From NCBI GenBank assembly GCA_964477685.1, contig CAYZHK010000017.1, positions 1-24,870 on the forward strand: a DNA stretch of 24,870 nt, written 5' to 3'. The notes below the pieces were generated by a model. It was not told where the DNA came from. It was given only the letters and a program-made list of their open reading frames with translations, and made no database searches. A program made the position numbers and the translations under genes. Of the stretch, positions 1 through 7,297 are shown in pieces (position 1 is the first letter of the stretch; each line of letters begins with the position of its first letter). The DNA is from JACTUC01 sp964477685 (GTDB lineage: Archaea > Thermoproteota > Methanomethylicia > Methanomethylicales > Methanomethylicaceae).

Positions 1-262
1 CCTCACATTCGACCCCTCTCCTCGCTTCAAAGTATTTACCAGAACCAAATTAATATATAATATACATATACATACAATAATAGAATATTCACAACTATAC
101 ATTTTAACGGACTGCCGTCCTGCGCTCTGCTGCACGGAACCCTACCCACGATGCATGCCCTGGCGCCATCATCTGCCCGGCTCCACCCTCGGGCGACGCT
201 GTCAATCCTTATATCCCATGACGACCCGAAAGGTAATGTAAACCCCTCCATGGTGCATCTCA
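1..262. promoter_or_regulatory. AT-rich upstream region with TATA-like boxes
   Basis: No convincing gene is seen here. Positions 47-85 are very AT-rich (runs of AATATATAATATACATATAC type). A better-placed TATA-like box, CTTATATCC, lies at about 208-216, roughly 45-50 bases before the TTG start at 263, which would give a short leader. The AT-rich block could serve a gene to the left of the window. Assignment rests on sequence and spacing only. Confidence 0.35.
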
Positions 263-904
263 TTGCGGATCGTAGTTTTTGTCAGCGCGCCTGCCTACAT
301 GAGCCCCTCCGTGAAGGATAGGGACTATGCCCGCGCAGTCAAGAAGGCGGGGCTGCCCCTCCCCTCAGACGATCTGGAGAGGGAGCCCCTATACCTGCAG
401 GCTGCCCCAGGCTTTGCCAGGAGGGCCAGGGAGGCATACGGCGGCAACTTCCAGATGGTGATGAAGAGCGTTGAGGACGCAAGGAGCCAGGGGCTGAAGG
501 TCGACCTCTTCATCATATCGCCCAGGTACGGCTTCATAACCGAGAGGGACCAGGTCCTCCCCTACGCTGCATCGCTCACAGGAAAACCCAAGAAATACCT
601 CCGGGAATTCTCCGCTAGGCATAGGGTGAAGGAGCTCGCCAGCGAGCTGCTGAGGGCCCCCTGTGACCTCCTGGCGGTGGTTGCCAACCGGAGCGAATTG
701 ATATTGCTCCACGACCCGGAGCAGGGCTTCGACATCAGCGCGCTGGGGGCCAGGGTCGCTGTCTTCTCGGCCCCCTCCGCTGAGAAAAATTTCGGGGGGA
801 AAGTGGAGTACCATCCAGCCCGCCAGGTTCGAACGAGGTCCGCCCTCTTCGCCAAGTATATGGACGACCTCACCAAGAGGACACTTAGGGAATTCGCAGG
901 CTAG
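263..904 (+). CDS. DUF6884-like hypothetical protein
   Basis: A 213-residue soluble protein with no signal peptide or membrane segment. It opens with a hydrophobic beta strand (RIVVFVSAP). Around residues 80-100 it carries FIISPRYGFITERDQVLPY, which resembles the 'S-x-K/R-YG-L/F-I ... PY' core of DUF6884/YaaA-related proteins. That family is loosely linked to nucleic-acid or peroxide-stress functions, and no reaction is established, so I do not assign one. The start is TTG at 263; no ATG or GTG lies in frame just upstream, and the next ATG (299) would remove the first strand. The stop codon shares CTAG (901-904) with the convergent gene on the other strand. Confidence 0.6.
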   Translation: MRIVVFVSAPAYMSPSVKDRDYARAVKKAGLPLPSDDLEREPLYLQAAPGFARRAREAYGGNFQMVMKSVEDARSQGLKVDLFIISPRYGFITERDQVLPYAASLTGKPKKYLREFSARHRVKELASELLRAPCDLLAVVANRSELILLHDPEQGFDISALGARVAVFSAPSAEKNFGGKVEYHPARQVRTRSALFAKYMDDLTKRTLREFAG

Positions 905-1227
905 GGCACAGATCTCCTGATTATCAGGTATGCCCCGACCGCCGCCACAACCCCCAGGGCAAGTATCGTCGCCGGGACGCCATAGGCGCCTGCTGGGCTC
1001 TCGCTTATGCTCCTGTAAATGCTGTTGCCCTCAGCCGCCTTAGGTTGGCTACCGCCAACGTCAAGGGGCAGATACCCAGATGTATCCCCTGACGTATTCT
1101 TGTTCTCTCCTAGGGTGGCCTGGGTGGCGGCTCCATATTGGAAGAAAGAGGTGGTCCCGAGTGAGGGGAGAAAGACAAGACCTAGGCCCATTACTATTCC
1201 AATAAGGACCAGAGCCATCAGCTTCAT
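901..1227 (-). CDS. small two-helix membrane protein, unknown function
   Basis: A 108-residue protein that I do not recognise. An N-terminal hydrophobic helix (about residues 3-24) is followed by a polar Gly/Ser/Thr/Asn-rich segment of about 55 residues and a second hydrophobic helix (about 83-103) ending in IIRRSVP. The likely topology is an extracytoplasmic loop between two membrane anchors. The ATG at 1227 is preceded by a good ribosome-binding sequence (GAGGTGG, about 1231-1239). It lies 52 bases downstream of the membrane-anchored winged-helix gene on the same strand, so the two are probably co-transcribed and the pair may form a membrane sensor unit. This is inference from position and topology. 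Confidence 0.6.
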   Translation of the reverse strand: MKLMALVLIGIVMGLGLVFLPSLGTTSFFQYGAATQATLGENKNTSGDTSGYLPLDVGGSQPKAAEGNSIYRSISESPAGAYGVPATILALGVVAAVGAYLIIRRSVP

Positions 1228-1279
1228 TCAGGCCACCTCTCACCTGAGAATCCCCCAATTGGGAGTATAAACCTACACA

Positions 1280-1720
1280 TTAGAACGGTCTCCTGTACCA
1301 GACCCTGATGGTCTCAAACCAGGTCACTATGCAGGCCATCAGGCCGAATATGAGGGTGACCATCGTCTGGGGGTTCCACTGGAGCGGATAGATCAGCAGA
1401 TATGAGACCAGCATGGTGGTGAAGAGGACCGAATAGAAAAGGTAGCGGGGCAGCATCATGCCCACCACCCTGACATAGTCCGAGAAGACCTCCACCTTCA
1501 CCTGCTCCCTTGCGGTATAGCTGCCTGTCTCCCCCTTCTCCACGAGGCCGAGGCTCTTCAGCTTCTCCAGGTGGTAAACCGCAACGCTGGGGCTGCTCAG
1601 CTCCAGCTCCCTCATCAGCTCCCGAGGCCCCGTCCCTCCGGCGCCCTTCTTCAGCACCGCCCAGTAAACCCTGAGGGTTGTCCCCTTCAGCTCCGACTGG
1701 ACCCTCTCGGTCCCGCTCAT
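1280..1720 (-). CDS. membrane-anchored winged-helix (ArsR-like) regulator
   Basis: A 146-residue protein with two parts. Residues 10-75 form a winged helix: GPRELMRELELSSPSVAVYH is the helix-turn-helix, followed by LEKLKSLGLVEKGETGSY as third helix and wing, as in ArsR/MarR-like archaeal regulators. Residues about 91-112 and 119-140 are two hydrophobic membrane helices separated by a short loop with YPLQWNP, and the protein ends in a positive WYRRPF tail. The DNA-binding part should face the cytoplasm. A TATA-like element (complement of GTAATAAAG, about 1744-1752) sits about 28 bases before the ATG, so the mRNA may be leaderless. The target is unknown; its own operon with the downstream small membrane protein is the first guess. 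Confidence 0.75.
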   Translation of the reverse strand: MSGTERVQSELKGTTLRVYWAVLKKGAGGTGPRELMRELELSSPSVAVYHLEKLKSLGLVEKGETGSYTAREQVKVEVFSDYVRVVGMMLPRYLFYSVLFTTMLVSYLLIYPLQWNPQTMVTLIFGLMACIVTWFETIRVWYRRPF

Positions 1721-1779
1721 GATAATTGGTTCTATTTTCCTCCGTAATAAAGATTAGAAGCGCCACGACCTGGAGAAAC

Positions 1780-2617
1780 CTAGAACACCCTCACGCCGGC
1801 GCCCACGGACCGCCCCGCCTCCAGGAGGAGGTAGGCGCCGCTCTCGAGGCCATAGACGTACTTCGAGGAGAAGATGGTCAGGACCCGGCCGCCGTGGTTG
1901 AACCGGTGCCCCGCCGGCACCGAAGAATGGCTCCTGACTATCTGTTCGACCCCCAGTGACCTGAGGGCTTCGCCCGTGATAGAAGGGCCAAACCTCTCGC
2001 CCGCCCCTCTGGGGGAGAAGGACGCGCCATCAGCCCCCTCGTAAGGGTCGTTCCAGAGCATCATCTCCAGCTCCTTCCTGCTCGGCTTTGCCAGGGATGT
2101 GTGGCTGATCCCTCTGAAGACGCCGCCATGGACAAGCAGGGTCCTCCCTCCCCAGATGGCGGCTGAGGGCAGGAGGGCATGAAGGACAAGCAGCAACTTG
2201 TATATCTCGGCACCACTGCCGCCGTATCGGGCCCTCAGCTTTTCCGGAAGGTCGTGGGGATGGAGGGTCATCATATCGAGGGCTTCATGGTTCCCCCTCA
2301 GCAGCACAACGCTGCTGGGATGGTCCAGCTTGAGCCTGAGTACCGCCTCATAGACCCCGATGGGGTCAGGCCCCCTGTCGCCATAGTCCCCCAGGAAGAC
2401 GCGCCTCCACCCATCCGAGAATCTCTCCCGGATTCCGGAATCCCCGAGTATGGCGTTCAGCGCCCTGAGGTCTCCGTGGATGTCCCCAACAACCACGGTC
2501 GGGAGCCGGTCCAGGGTTATGAGCGCTCCATCCCTCTCAAGTCCCTCCAGCCCCCCCCGAAGCCTCTTCGGCAAGGACTTTACACGCCCTCTCGATAAGG
2601 TCCCGGAAAACGTCCAT
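1780..2617 (-). CDS. PPP-family Ser/Thr phosphatase, frameshifted near N-terminus
   Basis: A metal-dependent protein phosphatase of the PPP family. All core motifs are present in order: GDIHGD, GDYGDRG, RGNHE, LLVHGG, a WNDP segment, and a C-terminal RSHSSVPAGH plus SSKYVYG. These residues bind the two metals and phosphate and dephosphorylate Ser/Thr residues, presumably in the cytoplasm. The continuous reading frame extends upstream to 2754 as unconvincing Arg/Pro-rich sequence. The better N-terminus starts at ATG 2617 in another frame and reads MDVFRDLIERACKVLAEEAS, then joins the phosphatase frame only if the run of eight C (2551-2558; G on the coding strand) is seven. About 279 residues result, normal for the family. 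A TATA-like TTTATC (about 2653-2663, minus strand) lies upstream of 2617 and supports this start. Confidence 0.8.
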
Positions 2618-2952
2618 TGGCAGTGACCATGTAGGGATAGGCCCCCCAGGCGAGATAAACCCATCCGCTCTGTTGGGGGCGGAGATCTGATGGGGAGTCC
2701 GCGGGGAAGCAGGCCCCCTCCACTTTTTTTACGGAGGTGGGTCAGAATTCCCACAAGGTTTATATATCATGAGCCACCATCAACTGGTTAATCTGGAGGA
2801 TAGCAAGGTGCGTGCTGATCGGAGGAATAGCTTTTACTGAAGCGCCGATAGAGCACCCCATGTCAATCTCTCCTGAAACTCTAAACAAACTTGAGGTGCA
2901 TGGATTGTGGATTCCATTCTAGGGAGGGGTTGCGTTTACGCACCCTAATGGG
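2618..2952. promoter_or_regulatory. divergent promoter region between phosphatase and CoA-ligase operons
   Basis: About 335 bases without a secure gene. On the plus strand a strong TATA-like GTTTATATATC lies at about 2758-2768 and probably drives the ligase-symporter operon. On the minus strand GGGTTTATCTCG (about 2652-2663) suits the phosphatase. A 20-codon reading frame, ATG 2860 to TAG 2920, is in the same frame as the downstream ligase. Two similar blocks with GGAGG followed by a TTTAC box lie at 2821-2837 and 2923-2939 (about 13 of 18 positions alike). Their meaning is not clear; one GGAGGGG may be a ribosome-binding site. Confidence 0.4.
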
Positions 2953-4230
2953 TGCTTCCAACCGCAACTCGAAAGAGCAGACAGAAGCGAACTGGAAAGA
3001 CTGCAAAATCAAAGAATAGTCGGCGCCTTCGAGCGGGCAAAGAAAGTCCCGTTCCTTAGGGAGCTGTTGAGAGAAAAAAAAGTGGAAAGCATCAGTGGCA
3101 TCCAGGACATACAGAAGCTGCCATTCACAAGCAAGAAGGACATCAGCGCCTGCTTCCCATTCGGAGCCTTGGGTGTGCCCCTGAGCGAGGTGGTGAGGAT
3201 ACACACCTCGTCGGGCAGCACCAGCAAGCCCATAACGACATTCTACACCAAGGGCGACCTTGACCGATGGTCTGACCAGATGGCCAGGGCCTTCGCCTGC
3301 GTCGGGGCCAGGAAGGGCGACATATTCCAGAACACCACTTCCCAAGGGTTCTTCACCGGAGGTCTGGGGACGATCCAGGGCGCGGAGAGGCTGGGCCTCA
3401 CCGTCATCCCGTTCGGATCCGCGAACCCCGACAAGCAGCTGGAGATCATGAGGGACTTCCAGGTCTCGGTCTTCCACTGCATCCCCTCCTTCGCCATTCG
3501 CATGATTGAGGCGCTTGAGGCCCAGCCCTCCATAAGGGACTCCCTGAAGCTGAGGATCGGCGTGATGGGGGCGGAGCCATGGACCAAGGAGATGCGGAGG
3601 AAGATCGAGGACTCGATGCACATCTCCGCCTTCAACAACTACGGCCTCGCCGAGATGGGCGGACCTGGCGTGGCCATCGAGTGCCCTTCCAGGAACGGCC
3701 TGCATGTGTGGGAGGACCACTTCCTCATGGAAGTGGTTGACCCGAAGACTGGCGAGCCCCTTGAGGAGGAGGAGATCGGCGAGCTCGTCCTGACTCCGCT
3801 CAACAGGGAGGCAATGCCGCTACTGCGCTACAGGACAGGCGACCTCACCAGGATCCTTGACGGCACCTGCGAATGCGGGCGTCCCCACCGGAGGATTGAC
3901 TGGTTCATGGGAAGGAAGGACGACATGATCAAGATCAGGGGCATAGGCCTCTACCCGTCCTCCATCGAGAGGATCGTAGCCTCCCACAGGGAGGCCAATG
4001 GCAACTTCCAGATACTACTGACGGGCATTGACGACATTGCAATCAAGCTCGAGGTATCCAACGGCATATCCAAGGACACTGCTGCCATTGGGGCGCTGAG
4101 CAAGAAGATCTTCGAGGAGATCAAGGACCTGACCCTGCTGCGAACCAATGTGGAGGTCCTCCCACAGGGGACCCTCCCGCGGAGCGACGGCAAAGCCAAG
4201 AGAGTTCTGGACCAGAGGAGGATGCTCTGA
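2953..4230 (+). CDS. phenylacetate-CoA ligase-like AMP-forming acyl-CoA ligase
   Basis: An adenylate-forming ligase of the PaaK group, which activates phenylacetate or related aryl/carboxylic acids to CoA thioesters using ATP. Visible motifs are the phosphate-binding loop HTSSGSTSKPITT, the NNYGLAEMGGPG adenylate motif, LRYRTGDLTRI, GRKDDMIKIRGIGLYPSSIE and the C-terminal LPRSDGKAKRV. These are typical of PaaK rather than FadD enzymes. Family-like sequence begins at about 2953 (CFQPQLERADRSELERL resembles the usual N-terminus), but no ATG, GTG or TTG lies in this frame between the TAG at 2920 and TTG 3067. The true start is therefore unresolved: starting at 3067 would cut about 38 conserved residues. 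The coordinate given is the first codon with family similarity. The stop overlaps the next gene (TGATG). Confidence 0.85.
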   Translation, partial: CFQPQLERADRSELERLQNQRIVGAFERAKKVPFLRELLREKKVESISGIQDIQKLPFTSKKDISACFPFGALGVPLSEVVRIHTSSGSTSKPITTFYTKGDLDRWSDQMARAFACVGARKGDIFQNTTSQGFFTGGLGTIQGAERLGLTVIPFGSANPDKQLEIMRDFQVSVFHCIPSFAIRMIEALEAQPSIRDSLKLRIGVMGAEPWTKEMRRKIEDSMHISAFNNYGLAEMGGPGVAIECPSRNGLHVWEDHFLMEVVDPKTGEPLEEEEIGELVLTPLNREAMPLLRYRTGDLTRILDGTCECGRPHRRIDWFMGRKDDMIKIRGIGLYPSSIERIVASHREANGNFQILLTGIDDIAIKLEVSNGISKDTAAIGALSKKIFEEIKDLTLLRTNVEVLPQGTLPRSDGKAKRVLDQRRML

Positions 4231-4370
4231 TGCTGGTCATCTCTCTGGTCGTTTCCCAGCTCAGCCCATTCGGCTTCGACTGGTGGATACTCCTGGGGGG
4301 CTTCGTCCCTGGCCTAGCCTCCGTCGCCATAGCCTTCATACTGTTCTTCCGGCGCGGGAAGGAGGAGTGA
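4230..4370 (+). CDS. 46-aa single-helix membrane protein, likely symporter accessory subunit
   Basis: A very short gene. Its ATG overlaps the ligase stop codon (TGATG at 4228-4232), and it ends 4 bases before the symporter ATG. The product begins MLVISLVVSQLSPFGFDWW, has one hydrophobic helix over about residues 19-41 and ends in a positive/acidic tail RRGKEE. Small membrane proteins of this size commonly sit immediately before sodium:solute symporter genes in bacteria and archaea, and are thought to be accessory subunits. The tight overlap on both sides argues for translational coupling and a real product. GGAGGAG at its 3' end doubles as the ribosome-binding site of the symporter gene. Confidence 0.75.
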   Translation: MLVISLVVSQLSPFGFDWWILLGGFVPGLASVAIAFILFFRRGKEE

Positions 4371-4374
4371 GACC

Positions 4375-5838
4375 ATGGCAGAGATCAACATGGTTTCTAT
4401 CGGCATAATAGTCGTCTACATGGCCATCCTGGGCGCCATAGGCTGGTTCAGCAGGAATAAGGTCAAGTGTACTGCCGACTGGTGCGTCGGGAGCTTCAGG
4501 ATCGGGGGCATTGTGATGGGCGTTGCTTTCTTCGCCACCTACTTCAGCGCAGTGATCATGGTGGGCTTCGCAGGTCTCAGCGCCAAGCTTGGCCTCTCGA
4601 CCCTTGTCATCGGCCTATGGCACCCAGTGGCAACGCTATTGGTCTTCGCAATTATCGCCCCAGTGCTCTCGAAGATGTTCAAGGAGCTGAACGCAATGAC
4701 ATACTCGGAATTCTTCACGCTCCGCTTCAAGAACCAGGCCTTTGGGACTCTCAGCTCGCTGGTAATCGCCATATTCATCTTCCCCTACACAATCTCCGCA
4801 ATCATTGCTATGGGAAGCGCCCTCTCAGCACTCGTCGGCACGCCCTTCTGGATTGGCGTAATCGCTTCAGGGGTGATCGTCGCCATCTACATATTCACCG
4901 GTGGACTCTTTTCTGCCACCTTGGCCGAGTTCGTTCAGGGGACAGTGATGGTGTTTGTGGTGATCGGGGTCGCCCTCTTCTCCTACTCGATGCTGGGGGG
5001 TTACCTGCCAGCCCACCAGGCGCTTGCAGATATTAACATTAGCCTCGTTAGTTTCCCAGCCTTCGGATCTTCAACCTGGGTTACCATCATTGGTCTCACG
5101 GCAGTCATGAGCTTCGGCTTCATTGCCCAACCCCAGGCCGTGCTGAGGTACGCCACCATATGCAATAAGCTGAACATCAAGAAGGCAATGATAATCGCGG
5201 TCCTCGGCACCCTCATATTCCCGCTGGCGGCATACAGCTACGGTGCCATTTCCAATCCGATACTCAGGTCTTTCGGCTACAACCCGGCAACGATGATCCA
5301 GGATATGATCATCCCCACCTTCGTGAATGTTGCGCTGCCGCAATGGCTCGGGGCAGTGTTCCTTGTGGGTATGCTCTGTGCAGCCACTTCAACAATAGAC
5401 GCACTTGTCCATATGACAGCAGGCACTGTCACCAAAGACATCGTGAAGCCAGTCTTCAGGAAGGAGATGACCGATAAGGGTCAGCTGAGGTTGATGCAGG
5501 TACTCTCCCTTGTCTTCGCCATAGGTGCATGCGTCTTTGCAATCTACCCACAGGCGACGATAGTCCAGCTCGCCTCCTACGCTTGGACAGTCATCGCCAG
5601 CGCCTTCTTCGGTCCGCTACTGGTCGCGGTATATTCGAAGCGCGCAGACTGGAAGTCTGCCCTTGGGGGGCTCATTGTCGGATTCGCTGTGGCCCAGCTC
5701 TGGTACCTGTACCCGCCCATTCCCCTGCATGCCTTTTTCCCTGGCGTAGGTGCATCGGTCCTTGTCTCCTTCGCTCTGTGCAGGTTTGGGAAGCCCCCGC
5801 AGGACATGGTGGAGAGGCTTTTCAAGCCCAGCAAGTGA
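4375..5838 (+). CDS. sodium:solute symporter (SSS family)
   Basis: A 487-residue integral membrane transporter with about 13 hydrophobic helices, typical in length for the SSS (PutP/PanF/ActP) family. Recognisable pieces are ATYFSAVIMVGFAGLSAKLG near the N-terminus, the MTYSEFFTLRFKN segment after helix 3, and the GMLCAATSTIDALVHMTAGT region, whose Ser/Thr residues fit the sodium-site helix 8 in this family. It should couple sodium entry to uptake of an organic solute. Because the gene follows a CoA-ligase for aryl/carboxylic acids with a 46-aa accessory gene between them, the most economical guess is a carboxylate such as phenylacetate or another aromatic acid. Substrate cannot be read from the sequence. 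A hairpin terminator follows the stop. Confidence 0.9.
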   Translation: MAEINMVSIGIIVVYMAILGAIGWFSRNKVKCTADWCVGSFRIGGIVMGVAFFATYFSAVIMVGFAGLSAKLGLSTLVIGLWHPVATLLVFAIIAPVLSKMFKELNAMTYSEFFTLRFKNQAFGTLSSLVIAIFIFPYTISAIIAMGSALSALVGTPFWIGVIASGVIVAIYIFTGGLFSATLAEFVQGTVMVFVVIGVALFSYSMLGGYLPAHQALADINISLVSFPAFGSSTWVTIIGLTAVMSFGFIAQPQAVLRYATICNKLNIKKAMIIAVLGTLIFPLAAYSYGAISNPILRSFGYNPATMIQDMIIPTFVNVALPQWLGAVFLVGMLCAATSTIDALVHMTAGTVTKDIVKPVFRKEMTDKGQLRLMQVLSLVFAIGACVFAIYPQATIVQLASYAWTVIASAFFGPLLVAVYSKRADWKSALGGLIVGFAVAQLWYLYPPIPLHAFFPGVGASVLVSFALCRFGKPPQDMVERLFKPSK

Positions 5839-5865
5839 TTGGGAGAAGACACCGCTTTTTCCCTG

Positions 5866-5895
5866 ATGCGGCCCTCAGGCCGCATTTTCCCTTTT
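5866..5895 (+). terminator. intrinsic-type hairpin terminator after symporter
   Basis: A perfect 8-bp stem, ATGCGGCC (5866-5873) with GGCCGCAT (5878-5885), has a 4-base CTCA loop and is followed directly by TTTCCCTTTTC. It lies 28 bases after the symporter stop. It closes the ligase-symporter operon and separates it from the hydrolase gene. Confidence 0.7.
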
Positions 5896-6016
5896 CTAAA
5901 ATGCTGGGACGCAGAGGGCTGTGAGCGGCACGCTGGTGCCCTCTTTGGAGCCCACCAATGGAATTCTAGGGAAAAAGTATAGTGCCAGAAGGCCAATATT
6001 GGTAGAGGGGGGAGCC

Positions 6017-6991
6017 ATGAAAAGACTGTACAAGGCGACTCTTGGTGCTGTGGCCGCCGTAATCGTTTTACTCCTGGTGGTCCCATTCCTCATACCTATC
6101 CCTCCACTCATTGGGACCTTCTCGCCCGAAAGGCTGGGAGGCGCTGACAGCAGGTTCGTGGAGCTGAACGGAGTCACAGTCCACTATACCGTCCATGGTA
6201 GCGGGGAACCGGTGATCATACTCCTCCACGGCTTTGGCGCCTACCTCTTCTCGTTCGACCCGGTTGTGGCGGAGCTTGCCAAGTATGGCACAGTCATTGC
6301 CTTCGACAGGCCTGCCTTCGGCTTCACCGAGAGGCCCATCCTGGACAGCTGGAGCGGACCCAACCCATACACCAGCGAGTTTGCCTTGGACCTAACGGTG
6401 GCGCTGATGGACTACCTGGGCGTGGAGAAGGTGATACTGGTGGGGCACTCCGCCGGAGGGGCGGTCGCCATGCTCACCTACTACCGCCACCCCGAGCGTG
6501 TCCAGGCCTTGGTGATGGAGGACGCAGCCATCTTCGGTGGCGGGGGCGCGCCATCCCTCATTAGCGCCCTGGCATGGCTCCCCCAGGTGCAGCGTCTGGC
6601 CCCGCTCCTGGTCAGGTCCATAGCCGGCGACAGCGGCGTCAGCACCATATACCTTGCTTGGCATGATGATTCCAAGGTCTCACCTGACACCATCGAGGGC
6701 TACAAAAGACCCCTCATGGCCCAGGACTGGGACTATGCCCTCTGGCAGTTTACGGCCGCTTCCCACCCGCTCTACCTTGACCAGAATTTATCATCAATTT
6801 CGGTCCCGACCTTGGTGATAGCAGGCGACGACGACCAGATAGTGCCAACAACCCAGTCCGTGACCCTTGCCTCGGACATTCCCGGAGCCACCCTGGTGGT
6901 TGTGCCCGAATGCGGGCATATCCCCCATGAGGAGGCACCCTCCGCCTTCCTGGACGCCACGGCGGGCTTCATTTTTCAGGTTGCCAAGTAG
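6017..6991 (+). CDS. membrane-anchored alpha/beta hydrolase
   Basis: A 324-residue alpha/beta-fold hydrolase. A hydrophobic helix at about residues 8-33 is an uncleaved anchor or signal. Then come the oxyanion motif LLHGFGAY (69-76), FDRPAFGFTERP, the nucleophile elbow VGHSAGG (Ser145), the acid in IAGDDDQIVP (Asp271 or 272) and the catalytic His300 in ECGHIPHEE. The reaction is hydrolysis of an ester, amide, epoxide or C-C bond; the substrate is unknown, and the anchor suggests action at the outer face of the membrane. The frame is open upstream to 5921, but ATG 6017 is preceded by GGGGGGAG at the right distance and starts just before the anchor, so I prefer it. Own transcription unit after the terminator. 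Confidence 0.87.
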   Translation: MKRLYKATLGAVAAVIVLLLVVPFLIPIPPLIGTFSPERLGGADSRFVELNGVTVHYTVHGSGEPVIILLHGFGAYLFSFDPVVAELAKYGTVIAFDRPAFGFTERPILDSWSGPNPYTSEFALDLTVALMDYLGVEKVILVGHSAGGAVAMLTYYRHPERVQALVMEDAAIFGGGGAPSLISALAWLPQVQRLAPLLVRSIAGDSGVSTIYLAWHDDSKVSPDTIEGYKRPLMAQDWDYALWQFTAASHPLYLDQNLSSISVPTLVIAGDDDQIVPTTQSVTLASDIPGATLVVVPECGHIPHEEAPSAFLDATAGFIFQVAK

Positions 6992-7022
6992 CTTTCATGC
7001 CTTTTTCGAGTCGCCGAATAGC

Positions 7023-7040
7023 TCAACCTATATAAGCTGT
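7023..7040 (+). promoter_or_regulatory. TATA-type promoter of the zinc-ribbon gene
   Basis: The archaeal TATA-like box CTATATAAG is centred near 7033. A start about 25 bases on (about 7058-7060) gives a leader of under 20 bases before ATG 7076. Confidence 0.55.
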
Positions 7041-7075
7041 AAGGGCTGCGTAGGTGTTTTTACAGCGTGGTATCG

Positions 7076-7276
7076 ATGAGCTACTGCCCTGAATGTTGCA
7101 GCGAGGAATATGACGAGATCAAGCGGGGGAACAAGAGGCATTTTATCTGCGAGGTTTGTGGTGCCGAGTGGGTTGAGGAGGAGGCAGCTCCAAAGACCAG
7201 CCTACAGCAGGAAGAGGCACTCTCCAGGCATGAGGGCCTCCAAATGGCGTCCTTCTACAAGCGCCGGAATGACTGA
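7076..7276 (+). CDS. small zinc-ribbon protein
   Basis: A 66-residue protein with a single zinc ribbon: MSYCPECC (Cys4, Cys7) and FICEVCGAEW (Cys25, Cys28), followed by an acidic, Gln-rich tail ending in FYKRRND. The ribbon resembles those of transcription-factor and ribosomal-type small proteins, but no family name is secure. Start: ATG 7076 gives the compact ribbon; a GTG at 7067 in the same frame is possible. The TATA box at about 7033 supports a nearly leaderless mRNA. It is convergent with the HARP-like gene, 21 bases apart. Confidence 0.65.
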   Translation: MSYCPECCSEEYDEIKRGNKRHFICEVCGAEWVEEEAAPKTSLQQEEALSRHEGLQMASFYKRRND

Positions 7277-7297
7277 GCCGCATCCCCACACGGGAGC

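Noticed and set aside
389..814. Long minus-strand frame opposite the first gene
   Set aside because: Mirror of a high-GC coding strand; no motif, and the plus-strand product has family-like sequence.
2920..2922. Pyrrolysine at the TAG in frame with the ligase
   Set aside because: TAG ends several ordinary genes here, and no Pyl genes are in view; a missing base or unusual start is simpler.
2881..3720. 279-codon minus-strand frame opposite the CoA-ligase
   Set aside because: The ligase motifs on the plus strand are unmistakable; the minus product is His/Gly/Leu-rich without domains.
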